Assembly: GCA_037349105.1 (NCBI GenBank)
Contig: JAYJMM010000052.1
Coordinates: 186,001 to 250,000 of the forward strand
Origin: Limnomonas spitsbergensis
Lineage: Eukaryota; Chlorophyta; Chlorophyceae; Chlamydomonadales
Reading direction: 5' to 3'
Length of the DNA: 64,000 nucleotides
Below are positions 33,866 through 44,534 of this stretch, one piece after another (position 1 is the first letter of the stretch; every line of letters starts with the position of its first letter). The position numbers and the translations under genes were made by a program. The notes beneath the pieces are model-generated. The model saw only the letters and a program-made list of their open reading frames with translations. It searched no databases and had not been told where the DNA came from.

Positions 33866-34831
33866 CCAAATAAGGACAAGATCCTGTTGTGCGGCGAGTC
33901 ATGACATGAACCGCACTGACATGATCTGCAACAGGAAATAGCCCATCAGCGGATTAAGGCCGTGCAGTTCAGCACCCGAGCGCTAATCATGACGGCAGCT
34001 GGCTGGTCCCTCCCCGACCGTGAGCGCATGTTGGGAGTGCCCCTTGGGATGTTCTGCCGGCCATGTTGTGGTCCCTATGCACGCAATGCAGGTATGCTGC
34101 CATGGCCTGCCGGGATGGTTGCCATGCATGCTATGTTTTGATGGGAAGGTCGCCATGCAGCTTTGCACACCATGCAGGCATGCACTCAATTTGTTTTTGA
34201 CCTTGTTGCAGGAAAGCAGTGCATCATAGTTGTGCATGTGACAAGCAGTGCTGGTAAATCTGCGATGCTTTCTTTTCCGTGGCCTCATATCACGTTTAAC
34301 CTTTCAGTTGCCCCCTGGCATCCAGCCAGAAACCCCGAGCGGGGTCAACCATGCTGCATTTAGTGCATTGGAGCACTTTTATAGACCGGTCAAGGTTACT
34401 TTTTAGTATGGCGCTGCAAGACAGCACAAGACGCCGGGTTGCTCAACAGCCGTGCACTAGCAGTGGACAAACCAAAGTCTGTCTCATGCATTGGCACATT
34501 CTCTATGCTCTTGCCCGTCCTACTCCTGCAATCATTGGATGAAGCCTGCAGTTCCACCCTACTGGGGTGCACAGCCAAAACCGAACATCATAATTGCAAG
34601 GAATTGATGCAACGGGAACCTCGGGGGGCGAGCCCAACGGCTATCCCTTAGCTTTTTCTATCAGTTTGTGTACTGCGTGGTGTACCTCCCCTGATGAACG
34701 TGTTGGTCGATCTTGACGAACGCGTAGACCGGCTGGTTGAGGTGTTGCTCCGGGGGGCTTGCTCCACTTGAAACCGACAGGCGAAACTCTCAGAAAAATC
34801 CACTTTCACTTGTATTCGGAAGTCCATAACA
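33866..34831. other. Intergenic stretch, no gene seen
   Basis: It contains short catgc-rich repeats around 34070-34190 and a small ccccgagcgggg hairpin near 34333. No exon is supported. Confidence 0.4.
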
Positions 34832-34838
34832 TCACGAC

Positions 34839-35160
34839 CAGCTAGGTCTCCCGGTAAGTACTACCCCATATAGGGAGATAGGTACTACCCCATATAGGGA
34901 GAGTAGGGGGCTACTACCCCAAAGCTACTACCCCATATAGGGGTAGTGGAAATTGTGTATTTTTATGGGTGTGCAGGCTTCCCCTGCCCATTACCTGGCG
35001 TTATAAATGTTTGAACTGAGGTGTAGGGCAGTGGTGTGGACAGCATGGAGGCTAGGAGGGCTCTCATGAGGGTAGGAGCAGTGTACTACCCCATATAGGG
35101 GGAGTAGGATTACTACCACAGTGTACTACTGTCCCACATAATGGGTGGTAAGGGAATCCT
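34839..35160 (+). repeat. Left terminal inverted repeat
   Basis: It holds four or five ctaccccatataggg blocks and an interior segment (cttcccctgcccattacctg to gggctctcatgagggtagga) shared with the right arm. The right arm has small insertions (for example ctgtggac repeated). Confidence 0.85.
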
Positions 35161-35164
35161 TATC

Positions 35165-35710
35165 AACTGGTGGGAGAACAGGCATCCCTGACACATGCTG
35201 TCCCATGAGTGTTGGGAGGGTGGACCTGGACGATAGTGTGGATAGCGTGGAAGATGGCTGCAGGATGCGCGATGCGTCGCAGCGAATAAAATACTTGGAA
35301 TGGACAAACTAGATAGAGATGGAAGTCCGTAGTAAAAAGTAAAATACAATCCGTAGTGGCAGTGGCTCAGGTGGATTTTTGAAACGCAAAACACGAGACA
35401 TAGTGGTGCGCCAGGCCAGACCCGGACAGTGACCTCCTTATGGACGCAGCAAATAAGCTAGTGTTTCCGGTGGTGAACAAGAGGAGACGACGATGAGGAT
35501 GAGGCTGCTCCTCAGCGCCATGGTCGACTGCGACTGGCCCTTCTGGCCGATCATCCGACTATCCGGAACGGCAACGGAGGCAGCAGGAAGCTTGGAGCGC
35601 ATGCAAGCAGATGATGCGCTTAGGGATGGTGCATCAATGCCCCCTCACATCATGGCTTAAACTCCAGGACCGCTCACGGGTCGTTCACGTTCTGGCAGGG
35701 GGCAACTTTC
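35165..35710. other. Internal part of the TIR element, no gene seen
   Basis: Non-repetitive sequence between the left arm and the first minisatellite. Short open frames only, with no transposase motif recognised. Confidence 0.4.
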
Positions 35711-35714
35711 ATGC

Positions 35715-36335
35715 ACCCTCCCCCCCTAGCATGACCTGCCTGCGCATTGCAGCACACCCTCCCTCCACCTGGCATGAACTGCCTGTGCGCTGTTGCACAC
35801 CCACCCTCCCCCTTGCATGAACTGCTTGCGCGCTGCAGTACACCATCCCTCCTCCTGGCATGAACTGCTTGCGCGCTGCAGCACATCCTCCCTCCTCCTG
35901 GCATGAACTGCTTGCGCGCTGCAGTACACCCTCCCTTCCCCTGGAATGAACTGCTTGCACGTTGCAGCACAATTTAACTCCTCCTGGCATGAACTGCCTG
36001 CGTGTTGCAGCACATCCTCCCTCCCCCTGGCATGAACTGCCGGCGCGCTGCAGCACACCCTCCCTCCCCCTGGCATGACCTGCCTGCGCATTGCAGCACA
36101 TACTCCCTCCCCCTGGCATGAACTGCCTGCGCGCTGCAGCACGTCCTCCCTCCCCCTAGTATGAACTGCCCGCGCGCTGCAGCACACCCTCACTACCCCT
36201 GGCATGAACTGCTTGCGCGCTGCAGCACACCCTCCCTCCTCCTGGCATGAACTGCTTGCGCGATGCAGCACACCCTCCCTTTCCCTTGCATGAACTGCTT
36301 GTACGCTGTGACACCCTCCCTACCCCTGGCATGCC
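35715..36335 (+). repeat. About 43-bp minisatellite inside the TIR element
   Basis: About 14 copies of a unit containing ggcatgaactgcctgcgcgc and tgcagcacaccctccctcc, with point changes between copies. Confidence 0.9.
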
Positions 36336-36339
36336 GTGC

Positions 36340-37325
36340 ATGAGAGATCGAAACCAGAGGGGCCATGACACTAGATCGAAATAAGAACGCATGTCAGAAG
36401 AGAGATCGAAATCAGAGAGCAGAGCAGATGATAGATCGAAACCAGAAGATCCATGACATGAGATCGAAATAAGAACGCATGTCAGAAGAGAGATCGAAAT
36501 CAGAGAGCAGGTCAGATGAGAGATCGAAACCAGAAGATCCATGACATGAGATCGAAATAAAAACGCATGTCAGAAGAGAGATCGAAATAGGAGAGCAGAA
36601 GAGATGAGAGATCGAAACCAGAAGATTCATGACATGAAATCGAAATAAAAACGCATGTCAGAAGAGAGATCGAAATTGGAGAGCAGATCAGATGGTAGAC
36701 CGAAACCAGAAGATTCATGACATGAGATCGAAATAAGAACGCATGTCAGAAGAAAGATCGAAATCAGAGAGCAGAGCAGATGATAGATCGAAACCAGAAG
36801 GGCCATGACACTAGATCGAAATAAAAACGCATGTCAGAAGAGAGATCGAAATTGGAGAGCAGATCAGATGGTAGACCGAAACCAGAAGATCCATGACATG
36901 AGATCGAAATAAGAACGCATGTCAGAGGAGAGATCGAAAAAGGAGAGCAGAAGAGATGAGGGATCGAAACCAGAAGATTCATGACATGAGATCGAGATAA
37001 AAACGCATGTCAGAAGAGAGATCAAAATTGGAGAGCAGATCAGATGGTAGACCGAAACCTGAAGATCCATGACATGAGATCGAAATAAGAATGCATGTCA
37101 GAAGAGAGATCGAAATTGGAGAGCAGAGCAGATGATAGATCGAAACCAAATAAATATCCATGACATGAGATCGAAATAAGAACGCATGTCAGAAGAGAGA
37201 TCGAAAAAGGAGAGCAGAAGAGATGAGAGATCGAAACCAGAAGATTCATGACATGAGATCGAAATAAAAACGCATGTCAGAAGAGAGATCGAAATTGGAG
37301 AGCAGATCAGATGGTAGACCGAAAC
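36340..37325 (+). repeat. About 88-bp higher-order minisatellite with gatcgaaa blocks
   Basis: About 11 copies. Each unit has three agatcgaaa blocks separated by ataagaacgcatgtcagaag, tcagagagcagagcagatga and ccagaagatccatgacat. It looks like a triplicated 30-bp ancestor that was then amplified as a trimer. Confidence 0.9.
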
Positions 37326-37329
37326 CGAA

Positions 37330-37535
37330 CAGTGTCTAAGGGGGGCGTGAGAAAGCCAAAGCAGAAGAAAGTGGCTCCCGCAGGAAGCCTTGCTCCCACC
37401 CTAGTGCCCCAGTGAGGAGGGCACCAAGAAGAAGAAAGGCATGCCGAAGTGCTCTAAGAAGAAGCCTTAGGAGGCCCCTGCGCTGGTGGCTGCGGCAATG
37501 GGTGTGGCGGTGGCTGTACTAGTAGCTGTGGCTGT
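37330..37535 (+). other. Lysine/alanine-rich captured-fragment candidate
   Basis: Between two arrays lies non-repetitive GC-rich sequence that reads as a lysine-rich stretch (EGTKKKKGMPKCSKKKP) ending in TAG. It could be a captured piece of host coding DNA. No homologue is recognised and the reading frame is short. Confidence 0.25.
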
Positions 37536-37559
37536 GGTAAGGGGGGGCGCACTATTGGC

Positions 37560-38048
37560 GCACTGTCTAGTGTCCACACCTGACCGCTGCGTATGTCTGT
37601 GAAGGGGGCACACTCTCCACACCTGACCGTGGCCCATGTTTGTGAAAGGAGGGCACACTGTCCACACCTGGGAGCGCTGCGCATGTCTGTGGAGGGGGGG
37701 CATACTGTCCACACCTGACAGCGTTGCGCATGTCTGTGGAGGGGGGGCACACTGTCCACACCTGACAGCGTTGCGCATGTCTGTGGGGGGGGACACACTG
37801 TCCACACCTGACTGTTGCGCATGTCTGTGGAGGGGGGACACACTGTCCGCACCTGAGAGCGTTGCGCATGTTTGTGGGGGGGGACACACTGTCCACACCT
37901 GACTGTTGTGCATGTCTGTGAAGGGGGGGCACACTGTCCACACCTGAGAGCGTTGCGCATGTCTGTGAAGGGGGGGCACTCTGTCCACACCTGACCGCTG
38001 CGCATGTCTGTGGAGGGGGGACACACTGTCCACACCTGAAAGCGTTGC
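37560..38048 (+). repeat. About 47-bp minisatellite inside the TIR element
   Basis: About 10-11 copies of a unit containing gcgcatgtctgtggaggggg and cacactgtccacacctga, some shortened to about 41 bp by loss of the gagcgt segment. Confidence 0.9.
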
Positions 38049-38616
38049 GCATGCATGTCATGTCAACGACGCTTACGTACGTCATGTGCGCTGTCCAATG
38101 TCCATACGGGGGGGCAGGGTGGGGCGTCCGCATGCCAAAGGGCAGACTTTTCATCTAGGCACTGGGTGACTGGATGGGGATTGACTCTGTGTTAAGATGC
38201 TCCGATTGCCTCATCATGAGCTCACCGCCAGGCGTGAGCACGGGCGTTTGAAATTTGTAGACGGCCGTGCATCCTTGCCGTCCCACAATGTAAAACTCGC
38301 TTGGATTAACTCGTATTATATGACTCGTTCTCGTTGTTGTATCGGCCTCGTAGGATCGAAGCAAAGGGAGGGGAAGGCGCAGAGATGCGAGACTGAGGAC
38401 CCTGAAGGCAGCAGTCGGATCCACGACAGCTTTCGATCCATACTGCACGCATCTGCTGACCAAAGAGAACGCCGAAGCATGTATTGAATGCTATGGGAAC
38501 ACAAACCCAGTTTGTCTTCATCTTTCAAAATATTCCACACCGGGGCATTCCACACTGCTGACACCGACCATCAACTGCCACACCAATTCAAGCAAACAAA
38601 ACCAAAACAAAGCACA

Positions 38617-38898
38617 GGTAATAGGAATTCCCCTACTACCCCTATGTGGGATAGTAGCCTTGGGGTAGTAGCCCTAGTCCCCCTATATGGGGTAGTACAC
38701 ACTACCGTTAACTGCTCCTACCCTCATGAGAGCCCTACAGGCCTCCATGCTGTCCACAGTCCACACCACTGCCCTACACCTCAGTTCAAACATTTATAAC
38801 GCCAGGTAATGGGCAGGGGAAGCCTACACACCCATATATGGGGTAGTAGCTTTGGGGTAGTAGCCCCCTACTCTCCCTATATGGGGTAGTACCACTCT
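38617..38898 (-). repeat. Right terminal inverted repeat, inner part
   Basis: Reverse-complementary to about 34875-35160. It continues after the LINE at 44491-44527, where ccctatatggggtagtag and the terminal ccgggagacctagctg are found. Confidence 0.85.
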
Positions 38899-38989
38899 AT
38901 ACCACGCCCTATACAAACTCTGGACGAGGCTTCAAACAAGGGCTATGTCTGACTACGCTGAAAAACACATGCCTCTGAGCTCTACCCAA

Positions 38990-40190
38990 AAGGGGTTCAG
39001 GACAAAAGCCAGCACCATGGACCAACTTCAGATGCTAGTCATGGCGCTCGAAGATGCGCGACACACCGGCCAGAATATCTACAACCTGCAGGAGACTTCT
39101 CATCAGCCTTTAACATGATGGATCACGACATTCTCCTTATGATCATGTACGACCTAGGGTTCCCTACAGATTCGGTGGATGCAGTTAAAAACCTTTACAT
39201 GGGGGCAACAACCCAGATCCGATGGGGCACAGAGCTCACTGAAAAGATCCCCATGGGGCGGGGCAGCATACAGGGGGACACCCTTTCACCCCTCCTTTTC
39301 CTCATCTACATTGAACCACTGCTCCGGTGGGCCCAATTCGGGGCCAGGGGCTACATGTTTGGATGCATAGATGACATTAACGCTCGCATGGAGCACTCAC
39401 TCAGCAATGCAGCCTATGCAGACGGCTTGTCAATGCTGACAAGTAAACTGTCAGACCTGCACGTACAAGCAGAGAAACTTAGTCTCCACTCCGACTTCGC
39501 GAAATGAAGGTCGACACTGGGAAAACTCTAGTATCAGGTGTCCTTTATCAAACATCCGCACAGGACTATATGGGAACATGGATGCTCTGGTGCAAGTAAG
39601 AAGACAACTAGAAAACCAGATAATGGTCCAAGGACAATACGTGCAGCACCTTCCCCCAATAGATCCCTTCAGATACCTCGGTGCAGAGCTCACGATGACA
39701 CTAGACTGGAAGTTCCAGCACCAAAGCTTGATAAAGAAGGCAAGGCAAAAGATAGAGGAGCTGCAAGCTTCACATGCCACTCCAAGACAAATTAAACATA
39801 TCATTGAGACAACTATCAAGCCATCAATCTCAAAATCTTTGGGATAACCCCATGCACGGGAGCGGACCTCCAGATTCTAGACAGCATCATGGCCACAGCC
39901 GTCAAAAAGGCGTACGGACTGTGGAGATGTGCCAACTCAGCTACCGTACACCAAGATGTCGCGTCCTTTGGGCTGGGGTGTGCATCCCTGGCGACAGAAT
40001 ACACAAAGAAGAATACAGAACTGCTCATCACATCCCTACGCGATGAAGGGCGCATGGGCACAGTCACTCGCAGTCTCATGGAGAAGCAGCTCAAATACAT
40101 AGGCGGGTGCCCCACAGGGTTTAAAGACACCCAACAGGCAAAACATTGCATGCGGCTCAGACAACTGTCCCATATCACAGATAAAACCTG
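38990..40190 (+). pseudogene. LINE reverse transcriptase, truncated and frameshifted
   Basis: Recognisable pieces are GFRTKASTMDQLQ (about 38995), DFSSAFNMMDHD (about 39093), the frame 39115-39507 with GRGSIQGDTLSPLLF and AAYADGLSML, FRYLGAELTMTLDW (about 39670), and a thumb-like region to about 40190 that includes SFGLGCASLATEY. The YADD box reads YADG, so the second catalytic Asp is lost. At least three frame changes separate the pieces. The N-terminal finger region is missing at the 5' truncation. Confidence 0.8.
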
Positions 40191-40770
40191 ATCATCATGA
40201 ACAGCAATGTGCAACAATTCACTGCACATACCCCGGAACTCGCCCAAGCGCTAGAACAACTAAACCCTGCAACTGCTACCCTCCCCCCCTTAATGCGTAC
40301 ACCCTGCTTCAACCTCTGTTCCACTTAGGAATCATTCACCTAGCAGACCTGACAGAACATGGAGGCAAGCATTTGATGGATGGGAGAGGCTTGAGAAACA
40401 GATACGGGAGAAATGTCAAAGACAAGCACGTCATAGCCTTAAATAGACTCTCAGTCATGGCAAACAACGGTCCGGGTGCAGACAAAGATCTAAGAGACAT
40501 GATAAGAAAAAGAAACACGCCGTTGAGCCTCCCAAAGGATCAACGAGAGATACACGAGGGAAACATGTACATCACTGCTATAGCAAGAAACCCCATTCCG
40601 ACAGGAACCATGTTTTAGGCTTCCCTTCACCCTGACCAGACATTGATCACCCAGTACCTGAATACCAAGGACATTGGCATTCCAACAGCAACAGAAACAG
40701 AGAGACCGGCCGACCGGGAGACCTCGCTGATATCCCAGACCCCACCCAACAACAAGATGGCAGCGCAAAT

Positions 40771-41631
40771 TTGACCGGACAGCAAGGCAGCAAGAAGAAA
40801 CAACACTGGCGCAAGGACCCTACCCTCCACAGAGACAAGAAAAGACAAGGATGCTCGTCAACTACGAGCCTACGGAAAGAGATTGCGGCTCCACGCAGAA
40901 AGTGCCAGATAACAGGAACATGCCTATGTACCAGACATGACTACAAAAGGAAGGAGGCAGAGCGCATTTTTGCATTTGCCAAAAGCAAAATATCAGAAGG
41001 AGAAAGGGCAGCAACAGTCATACAAGAGATGTATGGGCACACCAACCAAGTAGCAGCCATGACAGGCTGGAGGATGGTCACAGAGCCAAGCAAAGGAAGC
41101 CACCAAAAAGGGAAAGACAGAATCAAGCAAATTCAATATCAAGTCACCTGGCATCCAAGCATCATCGATGAATGGGCCATCCCATACCATAGCATGGCAG
41201 GGTACACACCAGAGAAGATAGAGGCTTGTTGCCGGGAGACTCTAGGACTTGGTCAAGACCTGCATGCCCACGATTGGGCAGGTGTTGCAGCATGCAAAGC
41301 TTGCTGGAACCCACACAGCCTGCAGTACGATGACGCTTCGGGATGTTATGATGACATCATCACATGCGACGTATGCTACAAGTACTACCATGTCCAATGC
41401 CTAAGCCAACCAGTGGACTGGAGACCCAGCCAAGACAAATGGACATGCCCGGCATGTACACATGCAACGAGCACCACACAAGTGGAGGGGATGGTTAAAG
41501 CACATGGAAGCCTAGCTGGGAACCTGAAGAGATGCTCCTTACCGAAGAAAATACGGCCGCCCTCCTACGACAATGGATCTCTGAAAACCACGACCAGCCA
41601 CCAGCGAGGACCTCCGAAGGCACCATGCTAG
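40771..41631 (+). pseudogene. LINE middle region with PHD finger
   Basis: A 286-codon open frame. Its C-terminal part has a C4HC3 PHD-type zinc finger: CKAC, CDVC, YHVQC and WTCPAC spaced as expected (about 41295-41460). PHD fingers read histone H3 tails in other proteins; here it could direct integration or recruit the element to chromatin (inference). The upstream part is basic and unrecognised. The frame changes near 41530 into 41532-41822 and continues at 41850-42149. Confidence 0.7.
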
Positions 41632-41849
41632 ATAGGCACCTGTCTAACATGGCCCGACAAGGGTTTCACCAAAATCACAGCAATTGGGATACCACACTGG
41701 GAGACAATATCCGGGAAATGATAACCTTTGATATGGAGCCAATCAACCCGCAACTGGACATCCATGCTCTGACCGGAGAGTGTAAAATCGAAGTGAGAGA
41801 GTTTGAGACATGGAACCCTTAGAGTACCACCCAAATCACGACTACGGAG

Positions 41850-42465
41850 ATGGCATGCGTGTACAAGGGGAACGGCCGGTGCGTCGGGACAATCGCCAAA
41901 GACAGACTCGTCACCCTCAGAAGATTGTATGAACAGGCTGCAGATGAAGGCATCCATGCTAAAATGATGCCTCCCCCATCCTCCTTTGAAGAGGAAGTGG
42001 TTGACCTCATCATCAGACACAAGGAGGGGACAAAGACACAGACCAAACAAATACAGGACAATTTCAGCATCCCACCACAGTTCAGAGCGTTGATAGACAC
42101 GCACTTTGGCGTCTCCAAGGAATGGTTCTCTAGCCCCCTCCCAAGTTAGAGATCACCCCACGACCTATTGGAGTATTCACCCGAGGGACCAGGCCTTCCA
42201 AGCACAAACAAATGCCTTCCAGCACAGGTGGACCGGGTACTCACATGCCTTCCCAAACCGGGACGAACCATCCCTCGAGAAAGCAGTCCGATGGGCAGTA
42301 TGGTCTGCAGATATGACCAGGGAACTGACAGCTACTGTCTTGTACCTGCCCAGGGGGATTAAGTCGTCAGGCAATCCCCCATACCAAAAGTGGTTGGACA
42401 AATTTCCGAATTATTGTACAAGAATAGCCAGCACCAAGAGCTCCCCTTTCCCCCTGTGGTAAGAG
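41850..42465 (+). pseudogene. LINE segment between PHD and RNase H, possible methylase-like fold
   Basis: Two overlapping frames (41850-42149 and about 42140-42462) give FGVSKEWFSSPL, then HRWTGYSHAFPNRDEPSLEKA and a strand-like TATVLYLPRGIKSSGNPPY. The spacing (KEWF..P, W.G....P....LEKA, hydrophobic strand) resembles phage-type N6-adenine methylases, but the NPPY motif is not in its usual place. I give this only as a possibility. Confidence 0.35.
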
Positions 42466-42682
42466 GAGAGATGGACGCAAGGAGCAACCCCGCCACCCAT
42501 GCACAAATGCCACATGGACATAATCGTTGTGTGGAACAAAGAAGCCCAGTCCGAGCAAATCGGGAGGAAACAGGATCTTCTCATCAGACTGCTCCGCACA
42601 ACCCTCGCACATGTAGAAAAACACCCGCAAGCCAGGGCCAACCCCCTGCTAACCGCAACATGGACCCAGCCTCCTCCCCCAT

Positions 42683-44335
42683 GTGGGGATAGGGTGGAAG
42701 AAGGTCAAGGACGGAGAGCAGAGCCAGGCCCAGCCCATGATAGGATCAAGCTCCTTCCAACGATCTCCAAGGGACACTGACATCCCTAGAGCAACGGAGG
42801 TAGACTTAGTGGACACATGCAATTGCCTCGAGTGGTTCCAAGAAAACAGCGCGTTAAAGCACAATTGGAGGGAGATAGCCTACACTGATGGCAGCTGCAT
42901 TGAAACCAGCCTCAAAGAAGGCAGGAAAGTCCAGCTAACTGGCGCTGGCCTCCACATCCCGAACGCCACTGCCGATCAACAAGACATCACCATTTACCCG
43001 GCTGGAGAAGGTCCCACAAACACCATAAACAGAGCCGAGCTGGCAGGAATCTATGGAGCCCTAGTGAAAGAACAGACCAAAATAGCTGTTGACAGCGCCA
43101 CATCCTTGTCCGAAAAGCTATCCGATCCCCCCATGTCTCTCACCTACCACAAGCACAGAGACCTCCACCAGCATATCGTGGGCCAACTCCAGCTCATGGC
43201 GTCCCAAGGAAAAATAGTCGAATTCCATAAGGTGAAGGCCCACAACGGAGATATCGGAAACGAGAAAGCCGACGGGGTCGCTAAACGGGCAGCCACTCAA
43301 AAGGGAGAATGCGTTCTGACCGTTCCAGTGAGCTCCGAACCCTCACAGTACGGCTCTTTCTGGCTTTTCACAAAACCTGACGAAGAGGACCCTAGCCAGG
43401 GAGAGCCGCAAGGATTAGAGCATATGAAGGGTGCCTTGAAGACACACATTCACGAGCGCCAAAAGCTGGGCCGATCCAACATCGATAGCGTATACTTTCA
43501 AGGGTGGCATCGGTTGCACTCGATTGCTGATGGGACCCTCAGCAACAGTTTCTTTAACCACCCAGGAGTCACTCTGGCGGAGAAGAAAACAGCCCTTCGA
43601 TGGCGACATGGATGCCTTTGGAATAACAAGGTGGCTTTCAGGTGGGGCAAAAGTACCACGGACAAATGCCCCTTGTGTGGTGAGCACGACAGTGCAGGCC
43701 ATATCACAGGCGCATGCAGGCACCCCGAAATGCAAAAGATGTACATAGAGCGCCACCATGGCACAGGAAGGTTTTTGCTGAGGGCTGTATCGAAAGGCAG
43801 CATGGGAGGGGACATCGACATGGCAGACCTGGGGACGGCGGAGAAGTGTGAGAGAGTAGGAGCACCAGCCATGCTGATCAATAAAGTCCCCTCGTACTTA
43901 ATCCCCCACGCTGCGGCACCAACACTTGGAGCCGTCCAAATGAAAACGAAAATGCAGCCTGACATGTTGTTGATGCAAACGACAGGACAAAAGAAGGACT
44001 TTGTAGTCCACATAGGGGAATTTAAGTATTGCAGAGACACTGAGCATGGGGACCAGTTAAAAGCGTGCTTAAACCAGCAGACTGACCTCGTTGAGCTCCT
44101 GATCTTGAACGGGCACCAACGAAACAATATAAAAATTATTCCAATCTTGATCGGCACATCGGGCACTATTTATAATAAGCACACAATTGTAGCCATGATG
44201 TCTTTAGGGATCACCGCGTTCCATGCTAAGAAATGCGCCCAGAAAATGCACGTCCATTCGATAAAACTCTTGCATAGCATAGTACAAACCAGACGTAGTA
44301 TTTTCCCGCCACAAAGCCTGTCACTGGGCCAATAA
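42683..44335 (+). CDS. LINE C-terminal polyprotein: RNase H, zinc knuckle, restriction-like endonuclease
   Basis: An intact 550-codon frame. RNase H spans about residues 62-205: catalytic Asp69 (YTDGSC), Glu119 (NRAELAG), Asp137 (AVDSATS) and Asp197 (NEKADGVAK), with the conserved KVKAHNGD histidine. A CPLC...GH...C zinc knuckle follows at residues 329-345. Asp427 (PDMLL) with Glu446 and Lys448 (HIGEFKYC) then forms a PD-(D/E)xK nuclease site. RNase H removes the RNA strand after cDNA synthesis; the nuclease nicks target DNA for priming. The start is the first Met of the open frame; the real polyprotein probably began far upstream. This is the best preserved part of the element. Confidence 0.85.
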   Translation: MGIGWKKVKDGEQSQAQPMIGSSSFQRSPRDTDIPRATEVDLVDTCNCLEWFQENSALKHNWREIAYTDGSCIETSLKEGRKVQLTGAGLHIPNATADQQDITIYPAGEGPTNTINRAELAGIYGALVKEQTKIAVDSATSLSEKLSDPPMSLTYHKHRDLHQHIVGQLQLMASQGKIVEFHKVKAHNGDIGNEKADGVAKRAATQKGECVLTVPVSSEPSQYGSFWLFTKPDEEDPSQGEPQGLEHMKGALKTHIHERQKLGRSNIDSVYFQGWHRLHSIADGTLSNSFFNHPGVTLAEKKTALRWRHGCLWNNKVAFRWGKSTTDKCPLCGEHDSAGHITGACRHPEMQKMYIERHHGTGRFLLRAVSKGSMGGDIDMADLGTAEKCERVGAPAMLINKVPSYLIPHAAAPTLGAVQMKTKMQPDMLLMQTTGQKKDFVVHIGEFKYCRDTEHGDQLKACLNQQTDLVELLILNGHQRNNIKIIPILIGTSGTIYNKHTIVAMMSLGITAFHAKKCAQKMHVHSIKLLHSIVQTRRSIFPPQSLSLGQ

Positions 44336-44534
44336 AGCACACCCATAAGAGAAAACCACCGTGAGGAAGTTGCTTCTTTCTTTTTGCCTCATGGTAACGG
44401 CGCGGATGTGGCTGCGGCCCCAAGCTGCGCTGTTTCCTTAACCTCCACGCCCTGATAGGGCGTAGCTTTCTTTCTTTCTAGTACCACTCTCCCTATATGG
44501 GGTAGTAGTTACCGGGAGACCTAGCTGTCACGAC

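Larger units (their letters stand above)
38899..44478 (+). mobile_element. 5'-truncated LINE (Dualen/RandI-like) with 12-bp target duplication
   Basis: The 12-bp sequence tagtaccactct flanks the element (38887-38898 and 44479-44490). Domain order is reverse transcriptase (truncated at its start and frameshifted), PHD finger, middle region, RNase H, zinc knuckle, PD-(D/E)xK restriction-like endonuclease. The 3' end is a short (ctttctttc) tail. RNase H plus restriction-like endonuclease after the reverse transcriptase matches what is known of the Dualen/RandI clade of Chlamydomonas. The APE endonuclease that clade also carries would lie in the missing 5' part. Confidence 0.85.
34839..44527. mobile_element. 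Large terminal-inverted-repeat element (non-autonomous), interrupted by a LINE
   Basis: The left end starts cagctaggtctcccggtaa and the right end finishes with its reverse complement. The 7-bp sequence TCACGAC flanks both sides (34832-34838 and 44528-44534) and is read as the target duplication. The inverted repeats are about 320 bp (left 34839-35160; right 38617-38898 plus 44491-44527) and carry repeated ctaccccatataggg motifs. Removing the LINE at 38899-44478 restores a right arm collinear with the left. The internal 3.5 kb holds three minisatellites and no transposase. A 7-bp duplication does not let me place the superfamily with confidence; an 8-bp duplication with one mutated base would fit hAT. 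Confidence 0.8.

Noticed and set aside
35709..36271. Minus-strand frames rich in SSCQEEGGCAAARKQFMPGG-type units
   Set aside because: Product of the 43-bp satellite in the TIR element.
38155..38463. Minus-strand 102-codon frame inside the TIR element
   Set aside because: No domain recognised; lies next to a minisatellite; could be captured DNA but cannot be supported.
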